From Candidatus Nomurabacteria bacterium (GTDB lineage: Bacteria > Patescibacteriota > Minisyncoccia > Phycocordibacterales > UBA2100), in NCBI GenBank assembly GCA_943359705.1, contig CALRIB010000008.1, positions 1-20,906 of the forward strand: a stretch of 20,906 nucleotides of DNA, read 5' to 3'. The notes beneath the pieces are model-generated. The model saw only the letters and a list, made by a program, of their open reading frames with translations, had not been told where the DNA came from and searched no databases. The position numbers were made by a program, and so were the translations under genes. The number at the start of each line of letters is the position of its first letter. The first letter of the stretch is position 1. This document shows, piece by piece, positions 6,697 to 12,863 of the stretch.

Positions 6697-7113
6697 TTAC
6701 ATCATTTTAACGTCTATATTTACACCCGACGGCAAATCAATGTTGGTCAAAGCTTCAATAACTTTCGGCGCGGGATTCAAAATATCTATCATGCGCTTGT
6801 GGATACGCATTTCAAATTGCTCGCGCGAATCCTTGTCGATGAACGCGGCGCGATTGACCGTGTATTTCTTGATGTCGATGGGAAGCGGTACCGGGCCGAT
6901 GACTTCCGCGTTGTGGCGGGCAGCAACGTCGATTATCTGCTTCACCGCACCGTCCAAGACGCCGTGCTCGTAGGCGCGGACTTTGATACGGAGGCGGTGG
7001 GAGGCGTCAGCTTTCTTTGGTGCGCGCACGGGGGCAGCGACAACCGCATCGTCGGTCTTTTTCGCACGCGGTGTACGCGGCGCTTTCGTCTTCGGTGCAG
7101 CTTTCGCAGGCAT
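6697..7113 (-). CDS. rpsJ: Ribosomal protein S10
   Basis: This is a small-subunit ribosomal protein of the 30S head, also the NusE partner of NusB in antitermination. The core from about residue 40 is diagnostic: RLRIKVRAYEHGVLDGAVKQ, then PVPLPIDIKKYTVNR and DSREQFEMRIHKRMIDI, ending GVNIDVKMM. The start is taken as ATG 7113 (138 residues); a TTG 6 nt upstream would add two residues. The family is normally about 100 residues long, and the extra 38 or so N-terminal residues are rich in Lys, Ala and Pro (PAKAAPKTKAPRTPRAKK), a disordered basic tail. The gene has its own promoter-like pair and is followed by a strong terminator. It is thus a monocistronic unit, not joined to rplC as in the canonical S10 operon. 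Confidence 0.96.
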   Translation of the reverse strand: MPAKAAPKTKAPRTPRAKKTDDAVVAAPVRAPKKADASHRLRIKVRAYEHGVLDGAVKQIIDVAARHNAEVIGPVPLPIDIKKYTVNRAAFIDKDSREQFEMRIHKRMIDILNPAPKVIEALTNIDLPSGVNIDVKMM

Positions 7114-7130
7114 AATCAATGAACCCGCAG

Positions 7131-7159
7131 AGTATGCACCATAGCGCCTCCTGATGCAA
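7131..7159 (-). promoter_or_regulatory. Probable rpsJ promoter
   Basis: TTGCAT (7159-7154), a 17-nt spacer and CATACT (7136-7131) lie directly before rpsJ and directly after the terminator stem at 7160-7188. This places a start site near 7124, about 10 nt before ATG 7113. Confidence 0.5.
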
Positions 7160-7188
7160 GAAAATCCCCGCCTAAGGCGGGGATTTTC
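7160..7188. terminator. Terminator hairpin between rpsJ and the TM-helix gene
   Basis: GAAAATCCCCGCC (7160-7172) and its complement (7176-7188) form a 13-bp perfect stem with a 3-nt loop and an A/T-rich base on both sides. Together with its position after the stop at 7206, this marks the 3' end of the 7206-7898 gene on the minus strand. Confidence 0.85.
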
Positions 7189-7205
7189 TCTAAAAACAAG
7201 CGATA

Positions 7206-7898
7206 TTACCCGCGGTTGTGCATGATCTCTCCGCGAACGCGCTCGATAGTACGAGCCGCCGCTTCTTTGCCGCCGAGGCCGAAGGCCAAGCCGAAGGCAA
7301 GCGAGAGTGCCACCACGAAGCCCGTGAAGAGCGTCTGGACGAATTCCGACGCAACGCCGAGCTGATTGAGAACAGCCAAGACGGCCGTTATCCAGATAGC
7401 GTACTTCGCGACCGTGCCGGCGAGGTTCCCGGAGTGGGCGCCTGCCGCTTTGGCCGAGCTTGCGATGATGTTCCTTACCGCTTCAGCCACGATGGCTGCA
7501 AGGATGAGGATGAGAACCGCGACGATGACCTGCGGGAGGTAGTAGAGCACCACCTGCTGGAGGAAGACCGTGACGCGATTGAGGCCGAGCACGTCGAGTG
7601 CCGCGACCAAGAAGACGATGACGACGAACCACTGCACGAGCGTGCCGAGGAACGCGCCAACGTTGAGGTTAAAACCCGCCTCGCGCGAGACCTCGTTGAG
7701 GCCTGTCGCTTTGAGGGCTTCGTCGATGCGTAATACCTTCACGACCTGCTCCACGACCCGGTAGAGTACCACTCCGACGATCCATCCGATTATGAAGATG
7801 ATGACCGCGGCGATGATTGCCGGAACGAACTGGACGACCGTGTACCAAAGATCCGTGAAGGAGCTCTGAAGGACGCTCGCCGATTGACTAACTATCAT
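7206..7898 (-). CDS. TM-helix repeat (MscS-related) integral membrane protein
   Basis: This 230-residue protein has about five hydrophobic segments at roughly 22-46, 83-105, 113-142, 158-178 and 185-208. It begins with FTDLWYTVVQFVPAII and ends in the signature AFGLAFGLGGKEAAARTIER, which resembles the pore-lining helix end of MscS-type channels. This arrangement matches the 'conserved TM helix' family (PF05552) of small mechanosensitive-channel-like proteins, which lack the large cytoplasmic MscS beta domain; none is present here. The start ATG 7898 is the only sensible one. Upstream are an AT-rich leader with a 15-bp palindrome and a TATAAT box at 7966-7961. A role in relieving osmotic stress is suggested by family only. 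Confidence 0.85.
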   Translation of the reverse strand: MIVSQSASVLQSSFTDLWYTVVQFVPAIIAAVIIFIIGWIVGVVLYRVVEQVVKVLRIDEALKATGLNEVSREAGFNLNVGAFLGTLVQWFVVIVFLVAALDVLGLNRVTVFLQQVVLYYLPQVIVAVLILILAAIVAEAVRNIIASSAKAAGAHSGNLAGTVAKYAIWITAVLAVLNQLGVASEFVQTLFTGFVVALSLAFGLAFGLGGKEAAARTIERVRGEIMHNRG

Positions 7899-7909
7899 AG
7901 TGAGATAGC

Positions 7910-7924
7910 AATATTACTAATATT
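7910..7924. promoter_or_regulatory. 15-bp AT palindrome in the leader of the TM-helix gene
   Basis: AATATTA-C-TAATATT is a perfect palindrome lying between the TATAAT box (7966-7961) and the start codon at 7898, 11 nt before it. It could be an operator or a weak RNA hairpin. Confidence 0.4.
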
Positions 7925-7960
7925 AATAAGTCTTTAAGGTTTTCGACCCCTTGAGCTTTG

Positions 7961-7966
7961 ATTATA
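7961..7966 (-). promoter_or_regulatory. -10 box of the TM-helix gene
   Basis: A perfect TATAAT on the minus strand lies 62 nt before ATG 7898 in an AT-rich gap. The -35 is unclear (GCTTTA at a 16-nt spacing is the best). The rest of the gap 7967-8055 shows no further structure. Confidence 0.55.
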
Positions 7967-8055
7967 CCATTTTTTCCATTTGTAAAGCCCTAGAATCGGC
8001 CTTCCTGTGGATTGCGGCCAACTCCCTGCTTGGCTTATTTCCTCGCTATTTGCGC

Positions 8056-8676
8056 CTAGAGCAGTCTTGTGCGGTCAAGCAAAACGATGTGCGGAAAGTC
8101 GAGCGTGTCGCGGATGAGGCGGTCTTGGATGGTGAGCCGGTAGCGGAATTCCGGGGTCGAAAAGGCGGCGTAGCGTATCTCCCGACCCAATTTTGGCTCG
8201 AGTGAGCGCATGGCCTGGTCGAGACGTGCTTCATTAATGCCTTCTGCGGCAACAATGATGTCGGCCGGGCGAGTGGAATCACCCATGAAGGAGCCCGAAA
8301 GAATGATGGCGCTCATCCGGCCGGATTTACGCAGCGCCTCAATAATATTCTTGTGCTGTACCGGTGAAATCTCGTGAATGAACTTCGAGAGCGGACCGGC
8401 AAATCGGAAATTAGGGTTGAGAAGCCAGGTCGGCTCTTTTTGTTTCTTTGCTACCACGCTCTTCCCTGACGGAAGGACAATGGAGAGCTTCCCTCTTTTG
8501 ATGATGCCGAGGTCTTCAAGCACTTTTATCTCTTTCAGCACGTTCTTCGCGGTCGAGCCGGAGCGTTTGCCCAGCTGCCCGAGCGTGAGCGGATGCCCTT
8601 CGGCAAACATGAATGCGCGCACTATCTTCGCCCGACTGGGGTTGCCGAGCAGTGTGCTGAGAAAGTCGTCGGCCAT
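8056..8676 (-). CDS. HTH regulator fused to a degenerate nucleotidyltransferase-like domain
   Basis: This is a 206-residue protein. ATG 8676 is chosen because it begins with MADDFLSTLLGNPSRAKIVR, a normal winged-helix start, and lies 6 nt after a good promoter. Residues about 1-75 form an ArsR/MarR-like winged helix (HPLTLGQLGKRSGSTAKNVL as the recognition part, then LEDLGIIKRGK). The C-terminal part has ILSGSFMGDSTRPADIIVAA, which echoes the GS...G....SDxD motif of minimal nucleotidyltransferases. The second Asp is replaced by Ile, so catalysis is doubtful. Such HTH plus NTase-like proteins occur in CPR genomes as probable sensors or regulators. The gene is divergent from the orphan gene at 8786, which it might control; that is inference. 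Confidence 0.78.
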   Translation of the reverse strand: MADDFLSTLLGNPSRAKIVRAFMFAEGHPLTLGQLGKRSGSTAKNVLKEIKVLEDLGIIKRGKLSIVLPSGKSVVAKKQKEPTWLLNPNFRFAGPLSKFIHEISPVQHKNIIEALRKSGRMSAIILSGSFMGDSTRPADIIVAAEGINEARLDQAMRSLEPKLGREIRYAAFSTPEFRYRLTIQDRLIRDTLDFPHIVLLDRTRLL

Positions 8677-8682
8677 AGGGCG

Positions 8683-8710
8683 ATTGTACTCTGCATCGAC
8701 GGCTTGCCAA
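8683..8710 (-). promoter_or_regulatory. Promoter of the HTH/NTase-like gene (leaderless)
   Basis: TTGGCA (8710-8705), a 16-nt spacer and TACAAT (8688-8683) are followed by exactly 6 nt and ATG 8676. The start site should fall on or beside the A of ATG, giving a leaderless mRNA. Confidence 0.72.
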
Positions 8711-8785
8711 GTCTGGGCAGAGCGAGGCTTTTTATGTATGGTTTTGGTACGGTCGTAAGATCGAGAACAAACAGGAGGAGAGGCC

Positions 8786-9082
8786 ATGAGCACGAGTGGG
8801 CAGGAAGCAGCGCGACGCGAACGAGCTCTTGAACAAGTCTGGGTGAGTGTTGCCGATACCAGCGGCATGGTTGGCTGGAAGTTCAAGAACTCGGCAGAAA
8901 TCGGCATGACCGAGTCGACACGGCTCGACCAGCTCAAGGGCTGGAGCGAGAGCAAGGTCGGATGGATTTACTCACTCGCGAGACGCGAGGAGTGGAAACG
9001 TATCGACGGCCAACCCGATGGCACCTACATTCCCGGCAGTACGACACTCGGACAAGTCCTGGACCTGTTCGGTATCCAGTGA
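8786..9082 (+). CDS. Orphan 98-residue protein with strong Shine-Dalgarno
   Basis: I do not recognise this family. The frame begins at ATG 8786, 7-13 nt after AGGAGG (about 8773-8778), one of the few clear ribosome-binding sites in the window. The protein is soluble, with a helical N-terminal part (EAARRERALEQVWVSVADTS), several Trp, and a C-terminal part ending TTLGQVLDLFGIQ. There is no signal peptide or membrane segment. It is the plus-strand neighbour of the divergent HTH regulator and converges on rplL, with a shared terminator between them. A weak TAAGAT at 8756-8761 may be its -10. The clean signal and hairpin after the stop make it a likely real gene. Confidence 0.7.
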   Translation: MSTSGQEAARRERALEQVWVSVADTSGMVGWKFKNSAEIGMTESTRLDQLKGWSESKVGWIYSLARREEWKRIDGQPDGTYIPGSTTLGQVLDLFGIQ

Positions 9083-9113
9083 CGCCACGAATCGATTCCC
9101 CGGGACAAACGAA

Positions 9114-9141
9114 AAGCCGCCGACGCGAATGTCGGCGGCTT
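9114..9141. terminator. Bidirectional terminator between convergent genes
   Basis: AAGCCGCCGAC (9114-9124) and GTCGGCGGCTT (9131-9141) form an 11-bp perfect stem with a 6-nt loop. T-rich DNA follows on the plus strand (9146-9150) and A's precede it, giving T's on the minus strand. It serves the 8786-9082 gene and rplL. Confidence 0.82.
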
Positions 9142-9163
9142 CCCATTTTTGCGTCCGAACAAG

Positions 9164-9520
9164 TTACTTGAGAGTAACCTTTCCACCCGCTTCTTCGATC
9201 TTTTTCTTCCAAGCTTCCGCGTCCTCTTTCTTGACGTCGGTCTTGAGCATCGCCGGTGCGCTCTCGACGAGGTCTTTGGCTTCCTTCAACCCTAGTGCGA
9301 GGGCTTCCTTCACCACCTTGATGACGGCGATCTTCTGCGCGCCTGCGGAGGTGAGTTCGACGTTGAATTCCGTCTTCTCTTCCGCTGCGGCAGCTGCGGG
9401 GCCCGCGACGGCTACTGCCGCTGCCGAGACTCCCCACTTCTCCTCGATGGCCTTCACGAGCGTGCTCAGCTCGAGCACGGTCATCTTTTCGACTGCTTCG
9501 ATTATCTGATTTTGTTCCAT
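9164..9520 (-). CDS. rplL: Ribosomal protein L7/L12
   Basis: This is the 118-residue acidic stalk protein that recruits GTPase translation factors and is present in several copies per ribosome, bound by L10. Residues 1-35 are the helical dimerisation domain ([20 protein letters not shown]). An Ala-rich hinge follows (about 35-48), and then the C-terminal factor-binding domain ([38 protein letters not shown], ending GGKVTLK). Length is normal. It has no Shine-Dalgarno sequence: an AT-rich run precedes the ATG. It is co-transcribed behind rplJ, 100 nt downstream of that gene's stop. Confidence 0.97.
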   Translation of the reverse strand: MEQNQIIEAVEKMTVLELSTLVKAIEEKWGVSAAAVAVAGPAAAAAEEKTEFNVELTSAGAQKIAVIKVVKEALALGLKEAKDLVESAPAMLKTDVKKEDAEAWKKKIEEAGGKVTLK

Positions 9521-9620
9521 ACTAATTTTTTAATTTCTAATTTTCAATTTCCAATGAATTTTCAATGTTTCATTGAGACATTGAGCCTTGATTGAAAATT
9601 GCAAAATTGAGAATTGATAA
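9521..9620 (-). other. AT-rich rplJ-rplL spacer with hairpin and repeats
   Basis: The 100-nt spacer holds AATTTTCAAT twice (9539-9548, 9557-9566) and its complement ATTGAAAATT once (9591-9600). The latter two arms form a 10-bp hairpin with a 24-nt loop. The loop carries CATTGAG twice (9571-9577, 9579-9585). It may tune the L7/L12:L10 ratio through processing or initiation; this is inferred from position. Confidence 0.5.
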
Positions 9621-10112
9621 TTATGCCTTCTTCTCCGCTACCTTGCTCAAAACGACCGCAAAACGCTGCCGCGGTGAATTGAGTATCTGCGCCAACATCG
9701 CACGAAGCGACTGCATCGGCGGGATGGTCGCTATCTCGCGCATCATCTCTTGCGCTACGAGCTTGCCCTCGAAAAGCCCGCCGAGGATGGTGAGCTTGTC
9801 GGTGAGCTTCTTGCTGAACTCGTGGATGAGGCGCGCTGCCGCGGTGGCATCACTGCCGCCGGAAGCAACTGCGACTTCTCCGTCGAGCTGAGCGTCATCG
9901 CCTTTGTGTCCGAGCGCATTCAGTGCGCGGCGGATGAGCGTTTTCTTTGCGACGAAATACGAGACGCCCTCCTTGCGGAGCGCACGACGCATCGCGCTCT
10001 CCTCTGCGACCGTCACTCGGCTGAAATGCACGAACACCGAAGACACGCCCTCCTTGAGCGCCTTCTCCAATTTCTCGATGATGACCGCCTTCTCTGCTTT
10101 GGTTTTTGCCAT
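9621..10112 (-). CDS. rplJ: Ribosomal protein L10
   Basis: This is the 163-residue stalk base protein that binds 23S rRNA near the L11 region and carries the L7/L12 dimers. The start is ATG 10112 (MAKTKAEKAVIIEKL); a TTG 6 nt upstream is unlikely. Diagnostic stretches are SVFVHFSRVTVAEESAMRRA, then EGVSYFVAKKTLIRRAL, and the C-terminal part with AQILNSPRQRFAVVL, whose last helix binds L7/L12. Length is near the family norm of 160-175. It heads a two-gene rplJ-rplL operon behind an L10 leader; rplK-rplA or rpoB are not next to it in this window. Confidence 0.96.
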   Translation of the reverse strand: MAKTKAEKAVIIEKLEKALKEGVSSVFVHFSRVTVAEESAMRRALRKEGVSYFVAKKTLIRRALNALGHKGDDAQLDGEVAVASGGSDATAAARLIHEFSKKLTDKLTILGGLFEGKLVAQEMMREIATIPPMQSLRAMLAQILNSPRQRFAVVLSKVAEKKA

Positions 10113-10236
10113 GTGCAAAAAGACTTACGAATTACTAGCAGGCTGAAGTACGACCTCGGCAAGCTCCTTTCGGAATGAACCCGGCACTTTCTGGAATTCT
10201 TAGAAAGTGCCGGGACTCGCTGTCTCTAGCCTGGTA
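10113..10236 (-). ncRNA. L10 leader (autoregulatory 5' UTR of rplJ-rplL)
   Basis: About 120 nt lie between the predicted start site and ATG 10112. A 13-bp perfect hairpin has arms at 10202-10214 and 10180-10192 (CCCGGCACTTTCT on the minus strand, 9-nt loop). A closing helix can form between CAGGCT (10233-10228) and AGCCTG (10144-10139). This matches the layout of bacterial L10 leaders, where L10 or the L10-L12 complex binds its own leader and represses translation. The identification rests on position and folding, not on a covariance search. Confidence 0.65.
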
Positions 10237-10241
10237 CGGGC

Positions 10242-10269
10242 ATTCTACACATGAACGAACCGTGGTCAA
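10242..10269 (-). promoter_or_regulatory. rplJ-rplL promoter
   Basis: TTGACC (10269-10264), a 16-nt spacer and TAGAAT (10247-10242) form a near-consensus pair on the minus strand. The start site would be near 10236, giving the L10 leader. Confidence 0.75.
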
Positions 10270-10285
10270 ACCGCGGCCCAAATAG

Positions 10286-10314
10286 TTGACTTTTTCATCA
10301 AATGTGCGATTGTT
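10286..10314 (+). promoter_or_regulatory. Possible promoter of the 10380 gene
   Basis: TTGACT (10286-10291) on the plus strand has GATTGT/ATTGTT at a 16-17 nt spacing. The -35 is good and the -10 poor. It is divergent from the rplJ promoter. Confidence 0.35.
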
Positions 10315-10379
10315 TCCCGCAACGGGGAGGTCATCGTGGTAACAAAACGGCGCCAAGCCGAAATGTTGTGAGGAATACG

Positions 10380-10535
10380 ATGACTAAGCCTACGTGCGTT
10401 CGGTGTTTGCTGGTGGGAATCGTTCTCGGGCTTTGTTTGGCAGCCATCATCGGAACGGTGGTAGTTGCCTTTGTTCTTTCCCGAGAGCAACCTCCGCCCT
10501 TCAAGACTTTGAGAGTTCAGGAATTCAAAGTCTAG
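10380..10535 (+). CDS. Small single-TM protein (51 residues)
   Basis: I do not recognise this family. ATG 10380 follows GAGGA (about 10370-10374), a fair Shine-Dalgarno at normal spacing. The N-terminal part has MTKPTCVRC, with a CxxC motif, directly before a long hydrophobic helix (about 10-33, LLVGIVLGLCLAAIIGTVVV). A polar Pro-containing tail follows (SREQPPPFKTLRVQEFKV). It would be a type I/II one-pass membrane peptide. It is followed 36 nt later by another plus-strand gene, probably in the same transcript, which ends at the 10818-10862 terminator. Confidence 0.6.
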   Translation: MTKPTCVRCLLVGIVLGLCLAAIIGTVVVAFVLSREQPPPFKTLRVQEFKV

Positions 10536-10571
10536 GACGTTGCACCGAACTTGTTCTGTACGGAGATGAGT

Positions 10572-10793
10572 ATGGCTATCGTGCTCCGATTCCGCGAACG
10601 CAAAGTAGCGGATGACGAGGAGGATTTCGTGACGGAATTAGAGCATCAACCCGAGCTCGGTAGACTTGTCGCACTGAAGATGCGCCAGGTGTTTCAGGGA
10701 ACTCGCACTCTCAAGGATGCGAATTTCACTGAAGCCGAATTCGAAAAGATGCTGATCCTCGCCGCAAGGCGAAAAGTCACTATCCTCCTATAG
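10572..10793 (+). CDS. Orphan 73-residue soluble protein
   Basis: I do not recognise this family. ATG 10572 is chosen over ATG 10566 and an upstream TTG because GGAG sits 6 nt before it. The protein is charged and mostly helical (VLRFRERKVADDEEDFVTEL, then MRQVFQGTRTLKD and FEKMLILAARRKVTILL), with no Cys and no membrane segment. It follows the 51-residue membrane protein by 36 nt on the same strand, and a hairpin terminator lies 25 nt after its stop. Presumably the pair forms one transcript between the ribosomal L10 unit and the small membrane gene on the other strand. Confidence 0.6.
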   Translation: MAIVLRFRERKVADDEEDFVTELEHQPELGRLVALKMRQVFQGTRTLKDANFTEAEFEKMLILAARRKVTILL

Positions 10794-10817
10794 CCGGGGG
10801 TGTCTCCAAAACGAACT

Positions 10818-10862
10818 CCGGCATCGGTAGGGTCTCCCCCTTCCGGTGCCGGTTTATTTTTT
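10818..10862 (+). terminator. Terminator of the 10380-10793 pair
   Basis: CCGGCATCGG (10818-10827) pairs with CCGGTGCCGG (10843-10852), with one G-U, around a 15-nt loop. TTTATTTTTT follows. Its tail overlaps the stop codon of the opposite gene at 10861. Confidence 0.7.
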
Positions 10863-11019
10863 ACTTTTGTACGAGCATCGCCTGTATGGCCGAGGCCGTT
10901 TGATGCTGCTCATCTTGCGCGACGGTATAGGAATTGACGGCAAAGGTGATGATGAAACTCACGCTAATAAAGGTGAGAAATCCGAGGACAAACCGGAAAA
11001 ATGAGCCCGTAGGGTTCAT
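10861..11019 (-). CDS. Small single-TM protein (52 residues)
   Basis: I do not recognise this family. ATG 11019 lies exactly 6 nt after TATACT (11031-11026), so the message is probably leaderless. The protein starts MNPTGSFFRF, has one strong hydrophobic helix (about FVLGFLTFISVSFIITFAV, residues 10-28), and ends in a polar helical tail (YTVAQDEQHQTASAIQAMLV). The frame can be read further upstream, but that part is antisense to the divergent 11043 gene and is not credible. The gene is convergent with the 10380-10793 pair. Confidence 0.6.
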   Translation of the reverse strand: MNPTGSFFRFVLGFLTFISVSFIITFAVNSYTVAQDEQHQTASAIQAMLVQK

Positions 11020-11025
11020 ACGAAC

Positions 11026-11035
11026 AGTATATAGT
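11026..11035. promoter_or_regulatory. Overlapping divergent -10 boxes
   Basis: TATACT on the minus strand (11031-11026, 6 nt before ATG 11019) overlaps TATAGT on the plus strand (11030-11035, 7 nt before ATG 11043). The two genes are separated by only 23 nt, so the promoters compete for the same DNA and both messages would be leaderless or nearly so. Confidence 0.5.
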
Positions 11036-11042
11036 ATATGGC

Positions 11043-11885
11043 ATGAAGTGTTTTTCCCGTTTCTCCCGTTCTTCCCTTTTCGCCCTTTTAATTCTTTTTC
11101 CGGCAGTATCGCTGGCCGCAGTACAAGCCGGATTTCCTGCACAATCCATTTGGCTCTCAAAGACGCACGCGACCGCGGGAGAATCAGTCCGGATATCTGC
11201 GGTCGTCTACAACGCCGGGAGTGAGAAACTCGAAGGAACGCTTGATTTCCTGGTCGACGAAAAAAGTGTCGGTTCAAAAAAGATAGCGGTTGATGCGGGC
11301 GCTTCGAGCATCGAATCACTCTCATGGACATCGACTGCCGGGAATCATTCATTCGCGGCCTCTATTACTTCTGACAGCGCCCTCGCGAATGCAAAAACAG
11401 GTTCCGTTACGCTTGCGGTAGCGGAGCCGCCGCCGGCGCCTACGGCGCTCGCGGCGGCTGCCGTTTCCAATGTAGTGAACACTGTCATGGCTTCCTCTTC
11501 TCCCATCTCCGGCATCGTGCAGGTGGTTGCAGAGCAAACGGAAGCCGCGCGCCAGGCCGGAGAAAATTATTTCGCAGCGCGCGTCGCTGCCGACACCAAA
11601 AAAGCCGCGCCTAATTCCAACGTCAAAGGTTTCGCGGCCGGCGGAAGTCTTGCGAACGCCGCGGCCGGCTCACGCAATTCCGATTCGGAGGACATTCTGG
11701 GTATTCAAACGGAACGAGCCGATGCCGGGGCATCGTGGTGGGACAAAATAGTCGGCGCATTCGACGGATTCGGCCTGCTCATATTTAGTTCCGCCGCCTT
11801 TTTCTACCCCTTCTTAGCCCTCCTCATCTTCATCATTTTATTTATCCTCGGCCAAAGAATGCGCCGCGGCTATCACGAACGCTAG
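11043..11885 (+). CDS. Exported Ig-like (CARDB-type) protein with C-terminal TM anchor
   Basis: This is a 280-residue protein. The N-terminal signal is basic then hydrophobic (MKCFSRFSRSSLFALLILF, cleavage near SLA-A). Residues about 30-125 form an Ig-like domain of CARDB type (LSKTHATAGESVRISAVVYN, then AGSEKLEGTLDFLVDEKSV and SFAASITSD). An Ala/Pro-rich linker and a disordered helical stretch follow. A C-terminal hydrophobic helix at about 247-271 (FFYPFLALLIFIILFILGQR) ends in a basic tail (RMRRGYHER). The layout (signal, Ig domain, anchor, basic tail) resembles the 503-1924 protein but is shorter. It is convergent with the CAP-domain gene, with only 24 nt between stops and no clear terminator. 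A surface or envelope role is inferred. Confidence 0.78.
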   Translation: MKCFSRFSRSSLFALLILFPAVSLAAVQAGFPAQSIWLSKTHATAGESVRISAVVYNAGSEKLEGTLDFLVDEKSVGSKKIAVDAGASSIESLSWTSTAGNHSFAASITSDSALANAKTGSVTLAVAEPPPAPTALAAAAVSNVVNTVMASSSPISGIVQVVAEQTEAARQAGENYFAARVAADTKKAAPNSNVKGFAAGGSLANAAAGSRNSDSEDILGIQTERADAGASWWDKIVGAFDGFGLLIFSSAAFFYPFLALLIFIILFILGQRMRRGYHER

Positions 11886-11909
11886 AACTCGCCCGCCGGT
11901 CGGAAAACT

Positions 11910-12833
11910 CTAAAACGCCCGGGCTGCCGATGCGTTCTGATTATCTGCCGGCAGTCTCACCGCGCTCACCGCGTTTTGGTTCAGTATCAAGATTGCGAGC
12001 ACAACGGTGAGGAGCGCGAGCCCGTTTAAGACTGCGCTCGGATGCGGCCACCGTTTCGGAAGCGGCACAAACGCGAGCGTGAGCAAGCCGAGGAACAATA
12101 CCGCGAGCGCGATGAGCCCATACGTGGCATACGTTTGCGGCGAAGCTTCTACCCAATCCAAAAGGCTCATTTGTTCTGTCTCCACGCCGAGAACGTTAGA
12201 GTTTGCCTTGCCGAGTTTGCCTTGCGATGTCGCGACCGTGCTTCCGGCGGACGCGCGTTGTGAGCCGAAAAATTGCACGACGAAAATCGTCTGCTTCCCC
12301 TGGTACGTGCCGGTGGCCATGCCGATGCCGATGTCGGTGTAGCCTGCTTTCATGATGTTGGCGCGGTGCGCGGGAGAGTTGAGCCACGCGGTGACGAGTT
12401 TGTCGGAATCGGAAAAGTTCACCGCCAAATTCTCGCCCGCGAGCTTGTAGTTGTATCCCACGCGGTCAAACCAAAACCACGGAAGCTTCCCGTCCGGGTC
12501 TTTGTGAGAAAAGTAGCTGCGCGCGGCCATGTCGTCGGCCTTTTTTTGCGCGGCGGTAGCGAGGGTGTCGCTGGTTGCAAGCGGTACGAGCTTCTGCTGC
12601 GCACGCGCGTCATTGGTGAGCCACGTGACGACGCTCGGCAACACGCTCGCGAGTGCGCCGTTGCCGTTAAAGAGTACTGAGCCGCCGGTGAGAAATCCCA
12701 ACTCGATGACTACGACCGTGAGAAGCGCCAGAATGGTGGCGTGATGATGCAGAAGGTGCGGCCACCGCCCGTTCTCGGCCGTCGGGATGAACGCGTGCTT
12801 TATGTGGCGCGGAGTTTTCCGCTTTGCGGACAT
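11910..12833 (-). CDS. SCP/CAP-domain membrane protein
   Basis: This is a 307-residue protein from ATG 12833, which lies 6 nt after a TATTCT box; a TTG two codons upstream is less likely. A first TM helix (about 32-54, ILALLTVVVIELGFLTGG) precedes an extracytoplasmic CAP domain (about 70-205). Family landmarks are SYFSHKDPDGK, AGENLAVNF and WLNSPAHRANIMKAGYTDIG, with the two His and the Glu of the CAP cavity present. A linker and two more TM helices (about 232-255 and 265-285) follow. Bacterial CAP proteins are common and their biochemical role is mostly unknown; cell-envelope or extracellular functions are suggested. Two extra C-terminal membrane helices are less usual. It follows the TPR gene at 12864-13469 by 30 nt and may be partly co-transcribed. 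Confidence 0.88.
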   Translation of the reverse strand: MSAKRKTPRHIKHAFIPTAENGRWPHLLHHHATILALLTVVVIELGFLTGGSVLFNGNGALASVLPSVVTWLTNDARAQQKLVPLATSDTLATAAQKKADDMAARSYFSHKDPDGKLPWFWFDRVGYNYKLAGENLAVNFSDSDKLVTAWLNSPAHRANIMKAGYTDIGIGMATGTYQGKQTIFVVQFFGSQRASAGSTVATSQGKLGKANSNVLGVETEQMSLLDWVEASPQTYATYGLIALAVLFLGLLTLAFVPLPKRWPHPSAVLNGLALLTVVLAILILNQNAVSAVRLPADNQNASAARAF

Positions 12834-12839
12834 ACGCAA

Positions 12840-12845
12840 AGAATA
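12840..12845 (-). promoter_or_regulatory. -10-like box before the CAP gene
   Basis: TATTCT (12845-12840) sits exactly 6 nt before ATG 12833 on the minus strand, in the spacing seen for several genes here. No -35 match is seen. Confidence 0.35.
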
Positions 12846-12863
12846 CCATCTCTCATCACACGG

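Noticed and set aside
7116..7142. AGGAGG followed by an 8-codon mini-frame (MVHTLRVH) ending just before rpsJ, like a leader peptide.
   Set aside because: The same bases form the spacer of the TTGCAT-N17-CATACT promoter, so the mini-frame would not be transcribed, and its 4-nt spacing to ATG is short.
11020..11352. Upstream extension of the 52-residue TM gene to 163 codons.
   Set aside because: The extra part is antisense to the start of the 11043 gene, is highly basic, and leaves no room for the TATACT-N6-ATG signal.
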